Source of the DNA: Accumulibacter sp.
GTDB taxonomy: Bacteria; Pseudomonadota; Gammaproteobacteria; Burkholderiales; Rhodocyclaceae
Length of the DNA: 64,000 bases
Direction: 5' to 3'
Assembly (NCBI RefSeq): GCF_023806565.1
Contig: NZ_JAMTDV010000066.1
Span: forward strand, 78,095 to 142,094
The position numbers and the translations under genes are program-made. Numbering within the stretch: position 1 is the first letter of the stretch; each line of letters begins with the position of its first letter. Shown here one piece after another: positions 40,940 through 50,159 of this stretch. The notes under the pieces are model-generated. The model worked only from the letters and a program-made list of their open reading frames with translations, did not search any database and was not told the DNA's origin.

Positions 40940-43183
40940 ATGCCGATCAACCTGCCTGCCATCGACGACCGCAACTACGAGCAACTCGTCCGCGATGCGC
41001 TCGCCCGCGTTTCGATCCACACCCCGGAATGGACGCACACCGGCCCATCCGACCCCGGCGTCACGCTCGTCGAGCTGTTCGCCTTCATGGCCGAAAGCCT
41101 GCTCTATCGGGCCAACCTGATTCCCGAACGCAATCGCCTCAAGTTCCTGCAGCTCCTTGGCGTGCCGTTGCTGCCGGCAGCCTCGGCGCACGGTCTGGTG
41201 CAATTGCGCAATGAAGCCGGCGCCCGCCTGAACGTCACCCTGCCGTCCGGGCTGACCTTCTTCGCCGGAGCCCTTCCTTTCGTCAGCGACAGCGGCCTCG
41301 ACGTTCCGCCGATCGAAGGACTGGCAGTGTTCAAACGCACACTCAACAGCCCCGACAGCGCGCTGGTCGATTACTACCGGCAGCTCTACGAAGCGACCGG
41401 TCGCGACTTCGACGCGCTGGCGCAGGACGCGAGCACTGCCACCGGCACACCGGTCGACCCGGTTCTCTACGAAACCGTCGCCCTCGACGATCTGCCGGCA
41501 GCCCTCGACGTCGGCGCCGATGCCGTCGATGGGGCTCTCTGGCTGGCGCTCCTCGCACCACCCAAGGCGGGCGAAAGCGAACGCGCTGCGGTGCGCGCAC
41601 AACTCGCCGGGCGCACGCTGTCGATCGGCCTCGTGCCGGAACGCAGCGACCCCGCCGCACGCCTCATTGCCGGCAGCCCGGCGACGCCGCCGCCGGCGTT
41701 CAGCGTCTGGATTCCCAATCCCGCGGCCAGTGGTACCCACTACTCGCGTCTCGATTCGGTGGCACCCGCAGGCTTCCCTGATCGCCCTGGCATCCTCCAG
41801 GTGACGCTCCCGAAAGCCGTCGAAGCCTTGGTCACCTGGTCCGACGACGAACCGCTCGAAGCCGGCGTCGGCGACCGCCCGCCGGTGCTCAACGACGACC
41901 AGATCAGCCAGCGCCTGCTGACCTGGTTGCGCGTCGACGGCCTCGCCGGTGCCGGCGTGCAACTGCGCTGGGCCGGAGTGCATTGCGTGCCGGTCACCCA
42001 GCGCAGCCGCATCGCACGCGAACTGCTCGCTCCCGGCGATGGCGAAGCCGACCAGCGCCGCACGCTGAGCCACGGGCAGGTGCTCGCCGACTCGATCGTC
42101 GTCGCGGTGCAGGGCCAGCGCTGGGATCTCACCGACGAACTCGAGGCCGCACCTGCCGAAGGACGCCCGGGTTCGACGGTATTTGCGCTCGACGCCGAAG
42201 CCGGCATCCTGCGCTTCGGCGACGGCGTGCGCGGCGCCCGCCCCGCTCTCGGTGCGGAAATCGCGGTCGCCTTCGACTGGTCGGCCGGTGCCGCCGGCAA
42301 CGTTGCCGCTGGTGCGATCAAGCTCGGCCCCGATCTGCCGCCGGGTTTCAAGCTTGCCAATCCGCTGCCGTGCACCGGCGGCACCGACGCCGAGCAGGCG
42401 GGCGACGCGGAAAAGCGCATCCCGCTGGTGCTGCGCCATCGCGACCGGGCGGTCAGCGCCGACGATTTCGTCGAAGTGCTCAAGGCAGCTCCCGGCGCCG
42501 ACGTCGGCCGCGTCGAGGTGCTCGCCGCCTGGCACCCGGAACTGTCACCGGCCTTGCCTGGCGACCAGCCCGGCGTGGTCACCGCGATGGTCATTCCCCG
42601 CCTCGACCCGCAACACCCGGATACCCCGCGCCCCGACGCCAACTTCATCGACGCGCTGTGCAAGTACCTTGCACCGCGCCGGCTGGTGACCTGCGAAGTG
42701 CTGCTGCGTGCGCCGATCTATACGGGGGTGTGGATCAGCGTCGGCATCGAGATCGTCGCCGGCCAGGCGGTCGCCACCGTCCGCGAACGCGTGCGTGCGG
42801 CTCTCGCCTTTCACCTTGCGCCGCTGCCACCGGCAGTCACCGGCGCGCCTGTACCGACGATTCCAGGCCTGGAAAACGGCTGGCCGCTGTTCCGAGCGGT
42901 CGGCGCGCTCGAACTGGCGACCGTCGTGGCACGCAGCGAAGGCGTCGCGGGAGTGACCGGGCTGTTGCTCGGCGACGCCGGCGGCAGTCGCCGCGACAGC
43001 GTTGCCATGCAGGGTCTGCAACTGCCTTACATCGCCGGCCTCGCAGTGAGCCTCGGCGACCCGGTGCCGCTCGACGAACTGATCGGGCGCGGCAGCGGTG
43101 CACAGGGCGATGGCGAAAGCGGTGGTTCCGGCGGCAGCGGCCGGCGCCGGATGCCGGTGCCGCAGGTTCCGCAGGAGTGCTGA
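40940..43183 (+). CDS. eCIS baseplate protein J-like (Afp11/gp6)
   Basis: A 747-aa putative baseplate assembly protein. The N-terminus has WTHTGPSDPGVTLVELFAFM, then AESLLYRANLIPERN. The middle has LRFGDGVRGARPALGAEIAV, and AVSADDFVEVLKAAPGADVG-type region follows. The C-terminus is Gly/Ser-rich with a basic end. It is larger than P2 gpJ because of an insertion of about 300 residues. It should form the wedge ring with gp25 and gpI. Confidence 0.92.
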   Translation: MPINLPAIDDRNYEQLVRDALARVSIHTPEWTHTGPSDPGVTLVELFAFMAESLLYRANLIPERNRLKFLQLLGVPLLPAASAHGLVQLRNEAGARLNVTLPSGLTFFAGALPFVSDSGLDVPPIEGLAVFKRTLNSPDSALVDYYRQLYEATGRDFDALAQDASTATGTPVDPVLYETVALDDLPAALDVGADAVDGALWLALLAPPKAGESERAAVRAQLAGRTLSIGLVPERSDPAARLIAGSPATPPPAFSVWIPNPAASGTHYSRLDSVAPAGFPDRPGILQVTLPKAVEALVTWSDDEPLEAGVGDRPPVLNDDQISQRLLTWLRVDGLAGAGVQLRWAGVHCVPVTQRSRIARELLAPGDGEADQRRTLSHGQVLADSIVVAVQGQRWDLTDELEAAPAEGRPGSTVFALDAEAGILRFGDGVRGARPALGAEIAVAFDWSAGAAGNVAAGAIKLGPDLPPGFKLANPLPCTGGTDAEQAGDAEKRIPLVLRHRDRAVSADDFVEVLKAAPGADVGRVEVLAAWHPELSPALPGDQPGVVTAMVIPRLDPQHPDTPRPDANFIDALCKYLAPRRLVTCEVLLRAPIYTGVWISVGIEIVAGQAVATVRERVRAALAFHLAPLPPAVTGAPVPTIPGLENGWPLFRAVGALELATVVARSEGVAGVTGLLLGDAGGSRRDSVAMQGLQLPYIAGLAVSLGDPVPLDELIGRGSGAQGDGESGGSGGSGRRRMPVPQVPQEC

Positions 43184-43184
43184 A

Positions 43185-46154
43185 ATGGATGCCAACGGCA
43201 GCCGCTACCACGCGCTGGTAAGCGAAGGCGACTGGACCGGCTGCCTGCCGGCGACTGACGGCGACCCCCGCTTCGTCTGGCGCAACGGTGCGCTGGTGCT
43301 CAGGCCTCTCCTTTTCGAATTCAGGTCAGGCGTCGGCACGAACGCCCCGCTCACCGAAGAGAGCGGCCGCGGAGGCGTTTTTGACTCCTACGGCAATCTC
43401 TATTCGCTCGCTCCCGACCGCCACAGCGTGCGCATTCGTTCCGCCGGCAGCGGCGTGGACAGCGACTTCTGGCCGGTGAGCGGCGCCACGGCCGGCGAAC
43501 CTGCGCATGATGCCGTCGGCGAGATCGAGGGTTACCGCGGCGGCGAACGCACCCCGCCGGCCGGATTTTTCCAGCCGGCGACGCCCGCCAGCAGCGTGCC
43601 GGGCCTGCCGCGACTCGACGCGATCACGGTGAGTCGCGGCCACTATCTCATCGCTGCTTCGCAGGAAGCCGGCGGGCTGTTGATTTTCGATCTCTACGGC
43701 GCCGGCCCGCCCCTTTTCCAGACCTGGCCGGCAATCGCCGAGATGCCCGCCGAGGCATTGGTCGCACTCGACGATGGCGGCGTCGGAGCCTTGCTTGCCA
43801 ATCGACTGCTGCGTACCGGCCCGGATCTGAAGCCGCGCGTTCCCCGCCACGAGCAGCCGCCGGTTTTCGCGCCGCCGCCGCTGCCGGTCGAAGCCGTCGC
43901 CACCGCCGGCGGTGAACCCTGCGAACTCGATCTCGGCCCGGCCTTGCCTGCCGGCGCGCAGGCCGGTGCCGTCGCAGTATTGCCCGGCGGCCGCCTGCTG
44001 GTACTCAGCCAGCTTCCCGGCCAAGCGGGCAGCGCCTGGCTCGGCGCAATCGGCCTGGACGGCAAACCGATCCCGGTGATCGCCGGCCAACCGGTGGTGG
44101 CGAACCTGCCGCTCGCGATCGACCCCGGCGGCGACGCCGGCGTCGTCGCGCTCAATCCGCTGATCGGCGCGATTACCCTCGACCGTGTCACCCCGTCCCT
44201 GGCGACGCGCGCGCTGGCCATCGACTGGGGCAGGAGTGCGCAGGCAGCGAGCGAAGCGGCGGCTGACGCACCGTTCTCGGCAATCGTCGTCGATGCCGCC
44301 GGCGACCAGGCGTACCGACTCGCGGCAGGATGGCAGGATGGTGGCCTGATCGTCGCAATCGTTGGCGAGTACCTGCCGATGCGTCGCTACCGGGGGATGG
44401 GACTGGCCGCGCTGGCCGCCGGTGTCCGCCTGCACGCGTACCCGGATGCGCGCGTCTTCTACGCCAGCGAAGGCTACTGGGCGCCGCTCCTGGCGCTCGC
44501 GCAGCCCCGCTACCTGCGGGCAGCGACGCTGAGCTCGCCGATCTGGGACAGCGGCCTGCCCGGTTGCGTCTGGCATCGTCTGGCGATCGATCTGCGCCTG
44601 CCGCCGGGGACCGACGTCGCCGTCGAGACGCGGACTGCCGAGAGCGCCGAGGATCTGGCGCGGGCCGACTGGCGTGTCGAACCGACGCTGCTGCGTTCGG
44701 CGCGCGGCAGCGAGCTGCCTTGGCGCGATTCCGGCGACACCCCCGCCGGCACCTGGGAAGTCCTGCTGCAGGCCGCGCACGGCCGCTGGCTGCAGACTCG
44801 TCTGACGGTCACTGGCGACGGCCGCCAGACGCCGTCGCTCGCGGCACTGCGCGTCTGGTATCCGCGCTTTTCCTACGCCAACGAGTACCTGCCACCGGTT
44901 TTTCGCGCGGACACCGCCAGCGCCGATTTCCTCGACCGTCTGCTCGCCCTGTTCGAAGGCGAGTTCACCCGCTGGGAAGATCGCATCGCTGCCGTCCAGT
45001 GGCTGTTCGACGCGCGCACCGCGCCCGCGGAAAGCCTCGAATGGCTGTCCGGCTGGCTGGGACTGGCATTCGACCCGGCCAACGACGAAGCGCGCAAGCG
45101 CCTCCTCATCCGCCACGCGATGAGCGTACACGCTCGCCGTGGGACGGTGCCGGGGCTGCTGCTCGGCGCCACCCTGGCGTGGGAGCGCAACGTCGACGAG
45201 AACTGGTTGCGCGATCCCGAAACGCTGGCCGAACGTCCGCACGGCCTGCGCCTGCAGGAGCTCTTCGGCCTGCTCGCGCCATTGCCGGCCACGGTCTGGC
45301 GTCCGCTCGACGGACGTGCGCTGCTGCTCGCGCCCGACCGGCTCGACGGCGACCCGTCGCTGCCCGATCCTGGCGAACTTGCGGCGCTCGACGTCAGCGG
45401 CGCCGCCGCGCTGGCCGCCGCGCAACCCGGACGGCGTGCGCAGCTGCAGCGCGCACTGGGTTTCGTTCCGCGCGCCGCGCTCGAAGAGGCTCGCCTGTGG
45501 GCGGCGTGGTGCGACGCCGCGGGTCACGACCCCGGCGCACGGCCGGCACAACCGACCGACGAACCAGCCGACACGATGGAATGGAGTTCCTATCTCGCCA
45601 CCAGCCGCCCGTGCGCGCCGCTGCGTCAACGCTGGCAGGATTTTCTTGCTCGCCGCTGGCGCCGGGTATCGGCACTCAACGTCGCCTGGGGCAGCCGCTG
45701 GCGAAGCTTCGCGCAGATTCCGTCGCCGATCGTGCTGCCAGCGGCGGATGCTGCGCTGGCCGACTGGCATCGCTTCGAAGCGCAGGTGCTGCGCGGCTTG
45801 GCCAACGCCCATCGCTTCCGCATCGTCCTGCCACTGCCGAGCGGCGAACTCGATCTCGACGATCTGGCGCGTCGCCGCGCCTCGGTGCTGCGCGTCGTCG
45901 AGCGTGACAAACCGGCGCACACCACCGCCGAGGTACGTTTCGGTTTCGACCTCTTCCGCGTCGGCGAAGCCCGCCTGGGGCTCGATACCCGCCTCGAGGC
46001 CGGTCTCGCGCGTCGCCCCGAACTGGCCGCGCTGGCTTACGGCAGCGGCGCCTTCGATCCGGCCGTCCTCGGGCGCAGCGATCTCGGCGGTGCGCGACTG
46101 TCGCCCGCCCGTCCGCAACCGCCGGCCGACCGCGTCGGTCTGGATCGCGGCTGA
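43185..46154 (+). CDS. eCIS baseplate protein I-like (Afp12) with long N-terminal region
   Basis: A 989-aa protein. The conserved tail-protein-I domain lies at about 568-690 (YLPPVFRADTASADFLDRLL, EGEFTRWEDRIAAVQWLFD, SVHARRGTVPGLL). The preceding 560 residues have repeating short strands such as FDSYGNLYSLAPDRHSVRI and GGLLIFDLYG, compatible with a beta-propeller. The tail contains charged helices. The ATG at 43185 follows the previous stop by one base. It probably connects wedges to fibres. Confidence 0.82.
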   Translation: MDANGSRYHALVSEGDWTGCLPATDGDPRFVWRNGALVLRPLLFEFRSGVGTNAPLTEESGRGGVFDSYGNLYSLAPDRHSVRIRSAGSGVDSDFWPVSGATAGEPAHDAVGEIEGYRGGERTPPAGFFQPATPASSVPGLPRLDAITVSRGHYLIAASQEAGGLLIFDLYGAGPPLFQTWPAIAEMPAEALVALDDGGVGALLANRLLRTGPDLKPRVPRHEQPPVFAPPPLPVEAVATAGGEPCELDLGPALPAGAQAGAVAVLPGGRLLVLSQLPGQAGSAWLGAIGLDGKPIPVIAGQPVVANLPLAIDPGGDAGVVALNPLIGAITLDRVTPSLATRALAIDWGRSAQAASEAAADAPFSAIVVDAAGDQAYRLAAGWQDGGLIVAIVGEYLPMRRYRGMGLAALAAGVRLHAYPDARVFYASEGYWAPLLALAQPRYLRAATLSSPIWDSGLPGCVWHRLAIDLRLPPGTDVAVETRTAESAEDLARADWRVEPTLLRSARGSELPWRDSGDTPAGTWEVLLQAAHGRWLQTRLTVTGDGRQTPSLAALRVWYPRFSYANEYLPPVFRADTASADFLDRLLALFEGEFTRWEDRIAAVQWLFDARTAPAESLEWLSGWLGLAFDPANDEARKRLLIRHAMSVHARRGTVPGLLLGATLAWERNVDENWLRDPETLAERPHGLRLQELFGLLAPLPATVWRPLDGRALLLAPDRLDGDPSLPDPGELAALDVSGAAALAAAQPGRRAQLQRALGFVPRAALEEARLWAAWCDAAGHDPGARPAQPTDEPADTMEWSSYLATSRPCAPLRQRWQDFLARRWRRVSALNVAWGSRWRSFAQIPSPIVLPAADAALADWHRFEAQVLRGLANAHRFRIVLPLPSGELDLDDLARRRASVLRVVERDKPAHTTAEVRFGFDLFRVGEARLGLDTRLEAGLARRPELAALAYGSGAFDPAVLGRSDLGGARLSPARPQPPADRVGLDRG

Positions 46155-46231
46155 CACTCATGTCCGGTCGGAACGCTCCTCCGATGCCACTGACGCCACT
46201 TTTCCCCTAATTTCCCTATCCGGAGGCCATC

Positions 46232-48832
46232 ATGACCTGCTGCAGCGGCTCCACCTTCGCCCCCGCTCCCGACGCAGCGCTCGACCCGAGCAAGCGCGTC
46301 AATTTCACTTTCGGCATGGTGCTCGGCGTCGACGATTTCCGTCAGGAGCACCTGTACCTGGCCGCCCGCGACGAGCGCGGGTTGCGCGAGACGATCGGTT
46401 ATGGGGTGATCAGTGGCCTCGAGGTGAAGACCGACCCGCCACCGCCGTCCGCCGCCAGCAAAGTCGAAGTTCGGGTCACTCCCGGTCTGGCGCTGCTGCC
46501 CGACGGCAAGCTGGTCGCCGTCACGGTCGATCAGTGCGCATCACTCGGCGACTGGCTGTCCGGGCCGGACAAGCGCAACGACAGCGGCGATCACAGCGTC
46601 TACGTCGTCCTGCGTTATGCCGAAACCGCCGGCACGCCGGTACCCATCCCGGGCGAACCATGCCGCGACGAAAGTGCGCTGCAGGCCGACTCGCGCATCG
46701 CCGACAGCTTCACCCTCGATTTCTCCTGGACGCCGCCGGCGAGCCGCGAAGACGACGCGCTGCGCAGCTTCGTCGCCTGGTTGCGCAGGATCGAGGTACA
46801 GGCACATCCCTCTCCTGCTCCCGACCTGGGAGCGTTCCAGGCAGCGGTGGAACAGGCGGTCGCGCAGGCGATCCAGGCCGGCTGGCCAGCCAACGGCAAC
46901 CCCCCGCTGGCCGAAACACCGGCGCCGGCAGCGACGCTGTACCAGAACCTGGTGATTCCCTACGACCACTATGCGGAATTCGTCAGCGCCGCCTTCGACG
47001 TCTGGATTCGCCGTCTGCGTGCTCTCTACCTCGCCAAGCACGGCCCGGTCCCGCCGGCCGAGGACGGTGCCGAAAACGGGCTGCTGCTCGGTACGATCGA
47101 TTGCAAGCTCACCGCCGGCGCGCTGTCGTCCCTCGCAGGCGTGCGCCTGCTCGGCCGCCCGCAACTGGCACATCAGCGCCTGTTGCAGGAGTGGTTGTTG
47201 ACCAAGGCCGACGATGCACCGCGCAATGCCCACTATGTGCTCGGCAACAGCGACCCGCGACTGCCGGACGCGCAGGATCTGCACGCGGCTTTCGCCGGCG
47301 CAGCGCGCAGGATGGCAAAGGTCGAAATCTCGGGGAGTGACGGGGTCTTGCAACCGGCGCTGATCTGGCCGGGTAACGAGGCTGGCGCCGACTACTATGG
47401 TCCCGACATGGACACTCCGATCCCGGTTGCGGACGGTGGCACCGGTCAGAGCGCCGGACCGCAGCCCGGACAGCTGTTGGTCGGAGCGCCCGAGAGCGTC
47501 CCGCCGACGTTCACCCTCGGCTGGCTGACCGGCGCGACGCACGGCGAAGGCGACGCACAGGTCGCCAATATCAACGTCGACGTGAACACGGCCGCCCCGA
47601 ACATCCTGCTCGATACCGTCCAGAACATCGACCCCGATGCCTCTCCGAGCTTTGCGGGTCTGACGGTAAGCGGCACCCTCACCGCCGGCGCGCTGGAAGT
47701 CAGCGGCCCGGCGACGGTGACCGGCGCATTTACTGCCAACGGCGGCGTCACTGCCAGCGGATTGAACGTCGCCCCCCTCGCCTCGGCGGTGATCGGCAGC
47801 AATGCTGCCGGCGATTTTGTCAAGGCTGTCCGCTGGGACGGCGTCGAAGCCAATGTCGGCAACGAGGCGACCTATTACTACGCACCCGGACAGGGACAAC
47901 CGGTGCGCATCGAAGACGGCGGCACCGGACTCTCGGCACGGCCGCAGCCGCTGCAGATGCTGGTCGGCCGCAACGACGACGCGCCGCCGGAATACGTGCT
48001 GGCGAACCTGGTGGCGGGCAGGAATGTCACCTTGTCGCTGCAGCGTGTCGTCCTTCCGTCGCCGATCGATGGCCCGGCGCGGCCTGGCCCCGTCGACCTG
48101 CCGTCGCCTGTCGACATTCCGACACGACCCGACCGTGTCGACCAGCCGTCGCCGATCGAACTTCCGATGCGGCGACTGGGATGGAATCTGACGATCGAGG
48201 CTGCCGGCAGCGACATAACGCTTCCCCTGGCCCCGGCGCAAGGCGGCACCGGTCAGGTGGGGACGCCGCAGAATGGCCAGATTCTGGTTGGCAACGATGG
48301 CGGCAGCTTTGCCATCGGCGACGTCATCGCCGCCAATGGCGGACGCAACCTCAACGTCAACGCCAGTGCCGGCGGCATCACGCTCGACACCGTGCAAGAT
48401 CTGAACCCGGAGGCCATCCCCACCTTCGCCGACCTGCGTCTGACGAAGTTCCCTGCCACCCCTGCCACCCACACCCTCGGGTGGAACAGCGAAACCAGCG
48501 AAGTCGTCCTTGGCGGAGCCAGCGCCGGAAGGAAAGTGCTGCTGCTCAAGAGCGCGCAGGAATTCCCGCAAACACAGGAAGATCTGAAAGCCCTGGGTAG
48601 CAACGACCTGGTTCTGGTGTACCTGGGCGACGCGCAGGCGCAGGTGGCCCTGCCGCCACCGCTGTTCGATGGCCAGGAACTGGTGATCAAGGTTGGGCCC
48701 AAGGCGCCACCCGTCCTGCTCGCCGACAAGGGGACCGTGGACCAGGGCGCCATCGGCCTGGAAGCGGGACGTTCGCTGATCCTGATCGGCGCCGTCAGAC
48801 TCAAGCTGTGGCTGGTCATTGGAAGGAGCTGA
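46232..48832 (+). CDS. eCIS tail fibre-like protein 1
   Basis: An 866-aa protein. An N-terminal attachment block has VNFTFGMVLGVDDFRQEHLY and IGYGVISGLEV. It is followed by helical segments and a fibre-like part with three GGTG elements near residues 402, 563 and 671, each next to a QLLVG/QMLVG/QILVG strand, as in phage tail fibres. A 15-residue Pro-rich unit (PSPIDGPARPGPVDL and two variants, 609-653) is repeated three times. The C-terminus is compact and beta-rich. Likely the receptor-binding fibre, or its baseplate-proximal part. Confidence 0.75.
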   Translation: MTCCSGSTFAPAPDAALDPSKRVNFTFGMVLGVDDFRQEHLYLAARDERGLRETIGYGVISGLEVKTDPPPPSAASKVEVRVTPGLALLPDGKLVAVTVDQCASLGDWLSGPDKRNDSGDHSVYVVLRYAETAGTPVPIPGEPCRDESALQADSRIADSFTLDFSWTPPASREDDALRSFVAWLRRIEVQAHPSPAPDLGAFQAAVEQAVAQAIQAGWPANGNPPLAETPAPAATLYQNLVIPYDHYAEFVSAAFDVWIRRLRALYLAKHGPVPPAEDGAENGLLLGTIDCKLTAGALSSLAGVRLLGRPQLAHQRLLQEWLLTKADDAPRNAHYVLGNSDPRLPDAQDLHAAFAGAARRMAKVEISGSDGVLQPALIWPGNEAGADYYGPDMDTPIPVADGGTGQSAGPQPGQLLVGAPESVPPTFTLGWLTGATHGEGDAQVANINVDVNTAAPNILLDTVQNIDPDASPSFAGLTVSGTLTAGALEVSGPATVTGAFTANGGVTASGLNVAPLASAVIGSNAAGDFVKAVRWDGVEANVGNEATYYYAPGQGQPVRIEDGGTGLSARPQPLQMLVGRNDDAPPEYVLANLVAGRNVTLSLQRVVLPSPIDGPARPGPVDLPSPVDIPTRPDRVDQPSPIELPMRRLGWNLTIEAAGSDITLPLAPAQGGTGQVGTPQNGQILVGNDGGSFAIGDVIAANGGRNLNVNASAGGITLDTVQDLNPEAIPTFADLRLTKFPATPATHTLGWNSETSEVVLGGASAGRKVLLLKSAQEFPQTQEDLKALGSNDLVLVYLGDAQAQVALPPPLFDGQELVIKVGPKAPPVLLADKGTVDQGAIGLEAGRSLILIGAVRLKLWLVIGRS

Positions 48833-48834
48833 GC

Positions 48835-50136
48835 ATGACCGAGAGCGCGATCTCCCTCAATCAGCCGGTGGCCGCCAGCGGCGCAGCGCGCACCTTCTTC
48901 TTCAACGGTCGCCTGCTCTCCGCCGAGGATCTCCGGCGAGAGCAGGCGCTGCGCGAAAACGGCCAGAGCCAGTTGGCACGCCTGATCGGCTGCGGCATCG
49001 CCACCGGCCTGGAGGTCAGCGGCGACTTCGGCAGCAGCGCTCTGTCGATTGGCGCCGGCCTGGGCGTCACTCCCTCGGGACTGGTGATCGACATCGACGC
49101 CGTCGATCTCGATCTCGCCGGCAGCTCCGGCAGCGCCCGCAGCAGCGCTTTTGCCACCTGCGCCGCGGCCATGGCCAACCTTGCGAGCCCTGCCGCCGGC
49201 GTGTATCTGCTGGTGCTGACACCGACCTGGATCGGCAATGGCCGCGCCGCGACGCTGCTCGGCGAAGTCGGTGCATGCAACCGCAACGTCGAACAGCCGG
49301 CGGTGCGGGCCCGCCTGCTCGCCGTCAGTGCGCCGCAGGGCGCCACCGACAGGACGGCGCGCAACCTGGTCGCACACGCCCTGCTGGCGCCCGACGATCC
49401 GGCCGCAGTGCTCAGCCACGCGGCGGCGGCGGAAGTGCCCAGCGGAGCGCTGCGCTTGATCGGCTGGTGGCCGGCCAGCAGCGTGCCGACGCTCAGCGCC
49501 GACGACCTGCCGCTCGCTCTCCTGCGCATCGACCAGAACGCAGACGTGGTCTGGCTCGATGGCGCCGCCGCACGCCGCCGCATCGCGCCACCGCCGGGAT
49601 TCGCCGGCGACACCTTCTGGCGCAATTCGCACGCCCTTGAGATGGAAGCTTTCGCTCGCCAGTTCGTCGATCAGCTTGCCGACGAGGCGGCGCTCCCGAA
49701 GAAAGATCGGAACGCAGCCGGCGCCGCGGCCTTTGTCGCGCTGCCACCGCTGGCGCTGCTGAACAAGGCGCAATTCGACCTTCTCGTCGCCTTCTTCGCA
49801 ACTTCGCTTGCCCTGCCCAAGGAGCCGTTCACCGTCGATCGCGGCGAATTCGTGCAAGCCCTGCGCGAGGGGCTGGACGACGCCACCGGCTCGCTCGCCG
49901 GCGCTTCGGCGGCAGTGCTGCACATGCGCGGCAGCGATCGCTATCTGTTCCGCCTGCGCTACCGGCACAGGACGACGATCGTCGAGACGCTCGGTGACGA
50001 GCGCTCGTCGAAACGGCTCGCCAGCCTCGCCGGTCATACCCTGCACGACAAGAGCGCCGACGCCACGAAACGTTCGCTCGCCGCGTCGGTGCTGACCCAG
50101 GCCCCGAACCGGACCCGGCGGGCGCCGAAGGGCTGA
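48835..50136 (+). CDS. eCIS fibre/baseplate-associated protein 2
   Basis: A 433-aa protein sharing the N-terminal attachment block of the preceding protein: TFFFNGRLLSAEDLRREQAL and IGCGIATGLEV align with it in order and spacing. The rest has beta-rich segments (SIGAGLGVTPSGLVIDIDAV, GVYLLVLTP) and ends in basic residues (NRTRRAPKG). It lacks the GGTG repeats. A shorter companion fibre or adaptor is likely. It starts 2 bases after the upstream stop. Confidence 0.65.
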   Translation: MTESAISLNQPVAASGAARTFFFNGRLLSAEDLRREQALRENGQSQLARLIGCGIATGLEVSGDFGSSALSIGAGLGVTPSGLVIDIDAVDLDLAGSSGSARSSAFATCAAAMANLASPAAGVYLLVLTPTWIGNGRAATLLGEVGACNRNVEQPAVRARLLAVSAPQGATDRTARNLVAHALLAPDDPAAVLSHAAAAEVPSGALRLIGWWPASSVPTLSADDLPLALLRIDQNADVVWLDGAAARRRIAPPPGFAGDTFWRNSHALEMEAFARQFVDQLADEAALPKKDRNAAGAAAFVALPPLALLNKAQFDLLVAFFATSLALPKEPFTVDRGEFVQALREGLDDATGSLAGASAAVLHMRGSDRYLFRLRYRHRTTIVETLGDERSSKRLASLAGHTLHDKSADATKRSLAASVLTQAPNRTRRAPKG

Positions 50137-50159
50137 CCGGAAACGCTGCCAGTCGCACG

